From: Desulfovibrionaceae bacterium
GTDB taxonomy: Bacteria; Pseudomonadota; Gammaproteobacteria; Burkholderiales; Burkholderiaceae_C
DNA: 12,808 bases
Reading direction: 5' to 3'
Assembly: GCA_009778355.1 (NCBI GenBank)
Contig: WRJY01000304.1
Coordinates: 1 to 12,808 of the forward strand
The notes under the pieces are model-generated. The model had not been told where the DNA came from, searched no databases, and worked only from the letters and a program-made list of their open reading frames with translations. Made by a program: the position numbers and the translations under genes. Of the stretch, positions 5,465 through 12,808 are shown piece after piece (the stretch's first letter is position 1; every line of letters starts with the position of its first letter).

Positions 5465-5980
5465 ATGAGCAAAGCCAAGAACAAGTCCCTTGCGGCCAGC
5501 CGCGCCAGCGGGCTGGCGGTCAACATCGGCATCGACGCCAAGCATCGCGCCAAAATCGCCGAAGGGCTGTCGCGCCTGCTGGCCGACACCTTCATGCTGT
5601 ATCTGAAGACGCACAACTTCCACTGGAACGTGACCGGCCCGATGTTCAACAGCCTGCACGCCATGTTCGAGACGCAGTACAACGAGCTGTGGCTGGCGCT
5701 GGACGAGATAGCCGAGCGCATCCGCGCCCTGGGCTACCCGGCGCCGGGCACGCACGAGGAATTCGCTCGCCTGACCAACATCGAAAGCACGCCGGGCGCG
5801 CCGAGTGCGCAGGAAATGATCGCCCTGCTGGTGGCCGGCCAGGAAGCGGTGACGCGCACCGCACGCGGCCTGCTGCCCGCCGCCGATGCGGCGGGCGACG
5901 AACCCACGGCCGACCTGCTGACCCAGCGTATGCAGGTGCACGAAAAAACCGCCTGGATGCTGCGCAGCCTGCTGGAGTAA
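5465..5980 (+). CDS. dps: Dps-family DNA-binding ferritin-like protein
   Basis: A 171-residue ferritin-fold protein. Dps forms 12-subunit shells that oxidise and store iron using H2O2 and, in many species, coat DNA during starvation or oxidative stress. The intersubunit ferroxidase pattern is present: His53 in NFHWNVTG, His65 in LHAMFE, Glu69, Asp80 and Glu84 in LDEIAERI, with the spacing 12-4-11-4 of known Dps proteins (H31/H43/D47/D58/E62 in Listeria). Glu69 replaces the Asp of E. coli, as in several other members. The N-terminal tail (MSKAKNKSLAASRAS) carries four basic residues and resembles the DNA-binding tails of Dps. The start is supported by Shine-Dalgarno GGAGAG, 7 nt spacing. It converges on the GNAT toxin gene with an 18-bp gap and no visible terminator. 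Confidence 0.95.
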   Translation: MSKAKNKSLAASRASGLAVNIGIDAKHRAKIAEGLSRLLADTFMLYLKTHNFHWNVTGPMFNSLHAMFETQYNELWLALDEIAERIRALGYPAPGTHEEFARLTNIESTPGAPSAQEMIALLVAGQEAVTRTARGLLPAADAAGDEPTADLLTQRMQVHEKTAWMLRSLLE

Positions 5981-5998
5981 AGCGGCGGCGGTCGAGCA

Positions 5999-6496
5999 TC
6001 AAGGGCAGCAGGCCAGCGGCAAAAACAAGGTCAGCGGCGCATCAGCCAAAAGGGCAAAGCCGTGATGCCGGTAAAACGCCGCCGCCGGCTTGTCCTTGGC
6101 ATCCACGATCAGCACTGCGGCGGCAACTTCGGCGCTGGCCGCGCGACGCAGTGCGTTGACCAGCAAGACGCCGCCCAGGCCACGCCCTTTGAACCCGGTA
6201 TCGACGGCCAGCCGCCCCATGCGGATGGCCGGCACCGCGCCATAGCGCGGCAGCTTGCGCCGCATCTCGTCAGGCAGACCTGCCAGTGGCACGCTGGCCG
6301 TTGCCAGAGTGTAGTAACCGGCGATACGCTGCTCATCGGCGAGGGCGACGAAACAAGCCGCGACGCGGCGGCGGATGTCCTGCGAGACCTGTTCGCGCAG
6401 ATAACGATTCAGGGCCGGCGTGCCGCAGTCGAACCGGGTTCGATCATGCGCGGCGGCATCCAGCGCCGTAATCAGGAACGGCGCGGCGCGCGTCAT
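5999..6496 (-). CDS. tacT: GNAT-family toxin (TacT/AtaT-like), tRNA acetyltransferase
   Basis: A 165-residue GNAT acetyltransferase with the hallmarks of toxin members: an N-terminal FDCGTPALNRYL block (22-33), RLAVD 95-99, the acetyl-CoA pyrophosphate loop GFKGRGLGG (101-109) and AAAFYRHHGF (138-147) with the likely catalytic Tyr142. Family members (TacT, AtaT, ItaT) acetylate the amino group of aminoacyl-tRNAs and stop translation. The substrate here is not known. The start codon overlaps the antitoxin stop by four bases (ATGA), so translation is coupled, as usual for this TA type. It is intact, with no frameshift. A non-toxic GNAT is possible but the adjacent DUF1778 gene makes a toxin the better call. 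Confidence 0.9.
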   Translation of the reverse strand: MTRAAPFLITALDAAAHDRTRFDCGTPALNRYLREQVSQDIRRRVAACFVALADEQRIAGYYTLATASVPLAGLPDEMRRKLPRYGAVPAIRMGRLAVDTGFKGRGLGGVLLVNALRRAASAEVAAAVLIVDAKDKPAAAFYRHHGFALLADAPLTLFLPLACCP

Positions 6497-6768
6497 TCAC
6501 GCAGCAGCTTGTCGTGACGGGCCATCGCGCGCTTGAGCGCGGGCGCCGGTTCGGGCGGCGACAGCAGCGCGTCGGCAAACCGTTGCTGATCGGCCAGCGA
6601 CAAGCGGATGACTTCGGCCTGCTCAATGGCGCGTTGCGCGGCTTCCTGAACGGCAGTGACGACAAAATCGGTCAGCGTGCGGCCTTGAATCTCGGCGGCG
6701 CGCTTGAGGGTCTGGCGCAGATCGGGGCTGATCCGGGCTTCGAGCCGTGCGGTAGAAGCGGCAAGCAT
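6493..6768 (-). CDS. tacA: DUF1778 antitoxin (TacA-like, ribbon-helix-helix)
   Basis: A 91-residue DUF1778 protein: N-terminal RHH DNA-binding segment (RLEARISPDLRQTLKRAAE, residues 8-26, then GRTLTDFVVTAVQEAAQ) and a C-terminal tail that in this family wraps the GNAT toxin and blocks its acetyl-CoA site. The start at 6768 is preferred because AAAGGAT lies about 7 nt upstream and the RHH fold begins at the usual distance. A 21-residue longer frame starts at 6831, directly after the slt stop, and is less likely. The gene is first in the TA operon and overlaps the toxin by 4 nt. An inverted repeat over its -10 suggests autorepression by the complex. Confidence 0.9.
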   Translation of the reverse strand: MLAASTARLEARISPDLRQTLKRAAEIQGRTLTDFVVTAVQEAAQRAIEQAEVIRLSLADQQRFADALLSPPEPAPALKRAMARHDKLLRE

Positions 6769-6831
6769 GGCGGTATCCTTTTGCTCAAAATTGTACGGCA
6801 ATTTGACGGTAAACCGATACCACCGCGCCAT
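6769..6831 (-). promoter_or_regulatory. tacAT promoter/operator region
   Basis: The 63-bp gap between slt and the antitoxin is locally A/T-rich. On the minus strand, TACAAT (6795-6790) is a good -10 but no clear TTGACA-like -35 is seen at 16-18 bp. The inverted repeat AAATTG-TACGG-CAATTT (6788-6804) overlaps this -10, and a second small dyad CGGT-AA-ACCG lies at 6807-6816. The Shine-Dalgarno AAAGGAT lies at about 6782-6775. The layout fits an RHH antitoxin operator, by inference from related systems. Confidence 0.55.
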
Positions 6832-8910
6832 CTACGGCAAATCCTGCGTCAGCGCCGCCTCGCCCGCTGGCGCCGGGCCTACGCTGCCCAGCCGGTCTTT
6901 CAGCGATTGCGACCGCCCGCTCAGAAGGGCGGCGTAATCGGTGGTGTTGGACAACACTTTCTTGACGTACTCGCGCGTTTCATTGAAGGGCACGTTCTCG
7001 GCCCAGATGGCGCCTTCCAGCGTCGGGCCGTTGCGCCAGACGCGCGGGCGGCGGGGGCCGGCGTTGTAGGCGGCGGCGGCCAGCGGCAGCGAGCCGCCAA
7101 ATTCGTCCAGCGCCAGCTTCAGGTAGCTGGTGCCGATCAGGATGTTGGTGTCGCGGTCGTCGATTTGCGCCGGGGTGAAGTTTTGCAGCCCGATCTTGCG
7201 CGCCGTCCAGCGCGCGGTGGCAGGCATGAGCTGCATCAGGCCGGATGCGCCCACTTTGGAGCGGGCGTTCATGACGAAGCGGCTTTCCTGCCGGATCAGG
7301 CCATAGACGTAGGCCGGATCCAGCCCGATGGCCTGCGATTGGCGCACCACCGCGTCGCGGAAGGGCATCGGAAATCGCTGCGCCAAATCCACCAGGCCCT
7401 CGATGCGCTCACTGGTGTTGATGCAGCGGTCCCACACCTGCTGTTGGCAGGCCAGGTCGGCGGCGGCGTACAACTCGCGCTCGCTCATGGGCGGGGTGTC
7501 TTCATTCTGGTGCAGGCGGGTCCAGTAATTCCATTCGCGCACGCCCTCGCCGCGCAGACCCAGGGCGATGGCCAGCAGCGCGCGGTTCAGGCCCGGATGG
7601 CGGCGCGCGCCTTCGCGCTCGGCGCTGGTGAGCGGCGCGGGCGCGGGCGGCGGCGTGATGACGCGGCCCAACTCCTCCGTCGCCAGTTTCTCGTAAAAGC
7701 CGCCGAAACCGGCGATGCGCTCCAGCAGTTGCAAGGCGCTGGCGCGGTCGGCATCGCTGCGGGCCAGCGCCTGTTTGGCGCGCGCCAGCCAGTAGGTCCA
7801 GGCGCTGTCGCCGCGCGCCTGCCCGCTCATGGCCTCGATGGCCTCTTGCACCACCGGCCACTGACCCTGGCGCAGCGCGGCGCGCGCCTTCCAGGCCAGC
7901 ATGTCGTCGGTCAAATCCTGCGCGCGCGTAACCTTGGCGAAGTAACTTCCCGCATCGTCTTGCAGTTTGGCCGCGGCCTGTTTGCCGATCGTTGCCCAGA
8001 CCCAGTTGCGCTCTTCGGCGCTGAGCTGGGCGGCCCAGCGGCTGGCCAGTTGCGCAGCCGCCTGACCGGGATCGGTGGCGGCCAGCTTGATGAGCGCCAG
8101 CGTCGCCAGTTCCTGCCGCTTGCGCGTGGCCGCCGGGGTGCGCGCAAGCGCCGTCAGGTAGCGGGCGGCGCTGTTTTCGATCTGCGCCACCTCGGCGCTG
8201 GCGTCGGGCGTGTCCAGCGCGACGGCGGCGCGCGCCAGCGCCGGGCGGTTGGCTTCCAGGGCCAGGCGGGCGCGCTTCCACAAGTCCTGGTAGGGCAGCT
8301 TGCCGGCCTGGTGCAGCAGGCCGGCGGCCAGCAGGCAGCCGTTGTCCAGATCGCGCTGGGCGAACCAGTCGGCGCGCACCTGTTCGATGGCCGCGCGGCT
8401 GATCTCGCGGCCCTGACTGAGCTCCAGCGCCGCCGCGTAGCAGCGCACCTGCGGGTCGTCACGCATCCGGAACAGCGGGTAATCGGCGGCAAAGCCCGCC
8501 CAGTCGCGCCGCTGGCCCAAGAGCAGCAGCCAGTCGTTGCGCAGGCGGTCTTCCTGGTAGGTGCCGGCGTAGCGGTCGAAAAAGCCGTGCACCTCGTCGG
8601 CGCCGGCCTCTTCCAGGCGCGCCTTCAGCTCCCAGTAGGCGGCCCAGGGTTCCAGCGCGTGGCCGCGCGCCTGCGGCAGCAACGCCGACAACTGCGCGCG
8701 GTCGCCCCGGCGAAATGCCTCGCGCATGTCGAGGAGGACGCTGTCGCCGGGGGCGGCCTGCGCCGGCGCCTGCGCGGCAGCGGGCGCACTGGCCGGCGTG
8801 GCCGGCGCAGATGGCGCCGCCTGCTGCGCGGCCACTGGCGTCAGCAACGGCGCGGCGCCGAGCAGCAGCGCGGCAGCGCGCAACGGTGTCAGAATCATTG
8901 GAAAACGCAT
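6832..8910 (-). CDS. slt: Soluble lytic murein transglycosylase (Slt70-like)
   Basis: A 692-residue periplasmic enzyme that cleaves the MurNAc-GlcNAc bond of peptidoglycan to give 1,6-anhydro-MurNAc. A Sec signal peptide is visible: short basic start, hydrophobic LRAAALLLGAAPLL, then probable cleavage after VAA (28) or the following Ala/Pro/Gln-rich linker (29-54). Residues about 55-500 are the alpha-helical superhelical ring of Slt70. The catalytic GH23 domain follows: IRQESRF with catalytic Glu542, ASGLMQLMPATA 555-566, and AAAYNAGP 612-619. Length is slightly above E. coli Slt (645). The start at 8910 gives a normal signal peptide. Met5 (8898) is an alternative. No Shine-Dalgarno is seen, and a CATAAT -10 lies six bases before the ATG. 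The start is 9 bp from the divergent cyclo-ligase ATG. The tacAT pair lies 63 bp downstream. Confidence 0.95.
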   Translation of the reverse strand: MRFPMILTPLRAAALLLGAAPLLTPVAAQQAAPSAPATPASAPAAAQAPAQAAPGDSVLLDMREAFRRGDRAQLSALLPQARGHALEPWAAYWELKARLEEAGADEVHGFFDRYAGTYQEDRLRNDWLLLLGQRRDWAGFAADYPLFRMRDDPQVRCYAAALELSQGREISRAAIEQVRADWFAQRDLDNGCLLAAGLLHQAGKLPYQDLWKRARLALEANRPALARAAVALDTPDASAEVAQIENSAARYLTALARTPAATRKRQELATLALIKLAATDPGQAAAQLASRWAAQLSAEERNWVWATIGKQAAAKLQDDAGSYFAKVTRAQDLTDDMLAWKARAALRQGQWPVVQEAIEAMSGQARGDSAWTYWLARAKQALARSDADRASALQLLERIAGFGGFYEKLATEELGRVITPPPAPAPLTSAEREGARRHPGLNRALLAIALGLRGEGVREWNYWTRLHQNEDTPPMSERELYAAADLACQQQVWDRCINTSERIEGLVDLAQRFPMPFRDAVVRQSQAIGLDPAYVYGLIRQESRFVMNARSKVGASGLMQLMPATARWTARKIGLQNFTPAQIDDRDTNILIGTSYLKLALDEFGGSLPLAAAAYNAGPRRPRVWRNGPTLEGAIWAENVPFNETREYVKKVLSNTTDYAALLSGRSQSLKDRLGSVGPAPAGEAALTQDLP

Positions 8911-8944
8911 GGTTCGATTATGAGCAGTTTCGATAAACCGACAA
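8911..8944 (-). promoter_or_regulatory. Candidate slt promoter, possibly giving a leaderless mRNA
   Basis: On the minus strand, TTGTCG (8944-8939) and CATAAT (8922-8917) are 16 bp apart, matching consensus at 4/6 and 5/6. Transcription would begin about 7 nt past the -10, at 8910, the A of the slt ATG. The -10 covers the ATG of the divergent cyclo-ligase gene (8920-8922) and the -35 lies within its coding sequence. Confidence 0.5.
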
Positions 8945-9510
8945 TTCGCGAGCGCCTGATACGCGAGCGCCTGGCCCTGCAAGACCGGCTGGCGCGCGCC
9001 GACGCCTTGCAGCGGGTCATGCGCATCTGGCTGATCGGGCGGCCCGACACCGTGATCGGCGCCTACTGGCCCATCAAGGGCGAGTTCGATCCCCTGCCCG
9101 CCCTGCACCGCTGGAAGGAGGACGGCGAATTGATGGACGAGCCGCGCCGCCGCCGCATCGGCCTGCCGGTGATGGACAAGGCCGACCGGACGCTGCGCTT
9201 TCACCTCTGGTACCCTGGCTGCCCGATGGAGGACGACGCCTACCGCATCCCCAAACCCAAGGACACCGAGATCATCGCGCCCACGCTGCTGTTCGTGCCC
9301 TGCGTCGGCTACGGCCCCGGCGGCTACCGGCTGGGCTACGGCGGCGGCTTTTACGACCGCACGCTGGCGGCGCTGCGGCCCCGCCCGTTCACCGTCGGGC
9401 TGGGGTTCACCAATGGTTTCGTCGATGATTTCGAGCCCGACCCGCACGACCAGCCGCTGGACGCCATACTCAATGACAATGGCGTCGTCTGGCCCATAGC
9501 CGCCCCGTAA
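8920..9510 (+). CDS. fau: 5-formyltetrahydrofolate cyclo-ligase
   Basis: A 196-residue cytosolic enzyme (MTHFS, YgfA/Fau family) that uses ATP to turn 5-formyl-THF into 5,10-methenyl-THF, salvaging folate for one-carbon metabolism. Visible family features: an N-terminal basic helix (IRERLIRERLALQDR, 9-23), YWPIKGEFD 49-57 with the conserved Glu55, and the glycine-rich nucleotide-binding signature GYRLGYGGGFYDR (135-147). Length is normal. The start at 8920 is the only ATG before Met34 that keeps the N-terminal helix. It has no Shine-Dalgarno, and only 9 bp separate it from the divergent slt start, so its promoter must lie inside slt. ppk2 follows after 35 bp on the same strand and may share a transcript. 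In E. coli the homologue lies next to 6S RNA. No 6S RNA was recognised here. Confidence 0.93.
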   Translation: MSSFDKPTIRERLIRERLALQDRLARADALQRVMRIWLIGRPDTVIGAYWPIKGEFDPLPALHRWKEDGELMDEPRRRRIGLPVMDKADRTLRFHLWYPGCPMEDDAYRIPKPKDTEIIAPTLLFVPCVGYGPGGYRLGYGGGFYDRTLAALRPRPFTVGLGFTNGFVDDFEPDPHDQPLDAILNDNGVVWPIAAP

Positions 9511-9545
9511 CCCGGCCCCGATACGGCCCGCAGACAAGCAAGACC

Positions 9546-10757
9546 ATGGACAACGAAAACCCCCCCGCGCGCAACGCCCCCATCAAGCCCACGGCCCAAG
9601 CCGCCGCCGGCAAGAGCGCCCGCCAGCCAGCCCGCAAACGCGCCGTCCCTGCCGATCTGAACAACGCCGTGCGCCCGGTCAGCGAGGGCGACACGCCGCC
9701 TTCGCTGACGCCCAGGGAGCTGGAAAAGTTCGTGGTCAAGCGCGCCACCGTGTCGGCGCGCGACAAGCAGCAGGCCGCCGCGCTGCGGCTGATCGACGAC
9801 GAATCGGCCGGCACGCCTGCCGAGCGCGCGCACGGCCTGCGCGCCATCCTGGAAGGCGCCTCGTCCGACGACCGCAAGGCGCTGCGCAAGGCGCTCAAAA
9901 CGCAGGCCCGCGCCAGCTTCGACAAAACCAATCCGGACGAGGAACTGGCCAGCGACTGGCGCGATGGCGGCTACCCCTACAAAAACCTGCTGCGCCGCGC
10001 CACCTACGAAAAACAAAAGTTCAAGCTGCAAGTCGAGCTGCTCAAGCTTCAGAACTGGGTCAAGGAAACCGGCGCGCGCGTGGTCATTTTGTTCGAGGGG
10101 CGCGACGCTGCCGGCAAGGGCGGCACCATCAAGCGCTTCATGGAGCACCTGAACCCGCGCGGCGCGCGCGTGGTGGCGCTGGAAAAACCCTCGCCCACCG
10201 AGCAGGGCCAGTGGTACTTTCAGCGCTACGTGCAGCACCTGCCCACGCGCGGCGAAATCGTGCTGTTCGACCGCAGTTGGTACAACCGCGCCGGCGTCGA
10301 GCGCGTCATGGGCTTTTGCACCGACAAGGAATACCAGGACTTCATGCACCAGGCGCCCGAGTTCGAGCGCCACCTGGCCAGCAGCGGCGTGCACCTGATC
10401 AAGTTCTGGTTCAGCGTCAGCCGCGCCGAGCAATTGCGCCGCTTCAAGGAGCGCGAAAACCACCCGCTCAAGCAGTGGAAGCTCAGTCCCATCGACAAGG
10501 CCAGCCTCGACAAATGGGACGAGTACACCCGCGCCAAGGAAGCGATGTTCTTTGAAACCGACACCGCCGACGTGCCCTGGACCGTCATCAAAAGCGACTG
10601 CAAGAAGCGCGCCCGCCTGAACGCCATGCGCTACGTGCTGCACAAGCTGCCCTACACCAACAAGGATATCGAGCAGATCGGCAAGCTCGACCCGCTGATC
10701 GTTGGCCGCGCCCACGTCGTGTACGAACGCGGCGAACGGCCCCAGGCGTTGATGTAA
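9546..10757 (+). CDS. ppk2: Polyphosphate kinase 2 family protein
   Basis: A 403-residue PPK2-family phosphotransferase, which moves phosphate between polyphosphate and nucleotides (usually ADP or GDP to the triphosphate for class I). The core (about 140-390) has Walker A FEGRDAAGKGG (183-193, Lys191), Walker B-like VLFDRSWYNRAGVERV (239-254) with Asp242-Arg243, and a basic lid FKERENHPLKQWK (300-312). A single kinase core is present. The N-terminal 140 residues hold no second kinase domain: residues 1-50 are rich in Ala, Pro, Lys and Arg and look disordered, and 52-130 look helical and charged. The subclass, hence mono- or diphosphate preference, cannot be settled by eye. No clear Shine-Dalgarno. 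It lies 35 bp after the cyclo-ligase gene and 72 bp before maeB. Confidence 0.92.
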   Translation: MDNENPPARNAPIKPTAQAAAGKSARQPARKRAVPADLNNAVRPVSEGDTPPSLTPRELEKFVVKRATVSARDKQQAAALRLIDDESAGTPAERAHGLRAILEGASSDDRKALRKALKTQARASFDKTNPDEELASDWRDGGYPYKNLLRRATYEKQKFKLQVELLKLQNWVKETGARVVILFEGRDAAGKGGTIKRFMEHLNPRGARVVALEKPSPTEQGQWYFQRYVQHLPTRGEIVLFDRSWYNRAGVERVMGFCTDKEYQDFMHQAPEFERHLASSGVHLIKFWFSVSRAEQLRRFKERENHPLKQWKLSPIDKASLDKWDEYTRAKEAMFFETDTADVPWTVIKSDCKKRARLNAMRYVLHKLPYTNKDIEQIGKLDPLIVGRAHVVYERGERPQALM

Positions 10758-10829
10758 CCTCGCCGTATGCAACCGGCCCGCGCGCCGCCGCTCCGGCCCG
10801 AAGCCGGGCCAGCAACCCAAAGACACACC
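10758..10829 (+). other. ppk2-maeB spacer with a GC hairpin
   Basis: The 72-bp gap contains GGCCCG-AAGC-CGGGCC (10795-10810), a 6-bp perfect GC stem with a 4-nt loop. No T-run follows, so it does not look like a standard intrinsic terminator. Before the maeB ATG only a weak AAAGA (10819-10823) could act as ribosome binding site. No promoter was recognised. Confidence 0.4.

Positions 10830-12808
<1,979 letters not shown>

Noticed and set aside
5533..5734. Loss of ferroxidase function in Dps because Glu69 replaces Asp
   Set aside because: Glu at this position occurs in other active Dps-family proteins and can still bind iron, so it is not a defect.
5981..5998. Terminator between the convergent dps and toxin genes
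   Set aside because: The 18-bp gap has no stem-loop or T-run. Transcription probably runs into the opposite gene or ends by Rho.
6769..6831. Longer antitoxin starting at 6831, right after the slt TAG
   Set aside because: Stop-start adjacency would allow reinitiation, but a good Shine-Dalgarno and the usual DUF1778 length favour 6768.
6514..8919. Long plus-strand frame opposite slt that joins in frame to the cyclo-ligase gene
   Set aside because: The part before 8920 is a shadow of slt and the antitoxin. The cyclo-ligase family N-terminus begins at 8920, so the longer start is not real.
10795..10810. Intrinsic terminator after ppk2
   Set aside because: The GC stem is only 6 bp and no T-run follows it.

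Overview
The window is about 12.8 kb of GC-rich chromosome (roughly two-thirds GC by eye) from a betaproteobacterium, most likely Burkholderiales and probably Comamonadaceae. The left edge is the 5' end of a 16S rRNA gene read on the minus strand. Its leader carries the boxA-like element and the 'ACAGCCGATAAG' block typical of betaproteobacterial rRNA leaders. The protein genes (uup, glmU, cca, dps, slt, 5-formyl-THF cyclo-ligase, ppk2, maeB) are typical of that group. No IS element, phage gene, CRISPR array or tRNA gene is seen. The only accessory-type module is a GNAT/DUF1778 toxin-antitoxin pair.

Layout. Positions 1-26 are the 16S start (minus). Positions 27-662 are the rRNA leader and a three-promoter control region firing leftward. 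Two of those promoters lie in diverged copies of a tandem repeat of about 124 bp, spaced 152-153 bp apart. Rightward from 663 is uup, an ABC-F ATPase (663-2573). Convergent to it on the minus strand are cca (5339-4092) and glmU (4020-2593). dps (5465-5980) is divergent from cca and convergent with a minus-strand run of slt (8910-6832), DUF1778 antitoxin (6768-6493) and GNAT toxin (6496-5999). From 8920 a plus-strand run holds the 5-formyl-THF cyclo-ligase gene (8920-9510), ppk2 (9546-10757) and maeB (10830 to the right edge, C-terminus missing).

Functions. The genes cover ribosome synthesis and translation (rrn promoters, Uup, Cca), cell-wall precursor supply and turnover (GlmU, Slt), iron/DNA protection in stationary phase (Dps), polyphosphate-linked nucleotide metabolism (PPK2), one-carbon salvage (cyclo-ligase), pyruvate/NADPH supply (MaeB) and growth control by tRNA acetylation (GNAT toxin). 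These are mostly independent housekeeping units and I do not see one joint pathway.

The most interesting signals are regulatory. The -35 region of each duplicated rrn promoter sits in a perfect dyad whose two arms have changed together between the copies. The proximal rrn promoter has a different dyad flanking its -35. Two minus-strand genes, slt and cca, lack a Shine-Dalgarno sequence and have a -10-like hexamer exactly six bases before the ATG, which suggests leaderless transcripts. The slt and cyclo-ligase start codons are only 9 bp apart, head to head. I found no clearly new multi-gene system.
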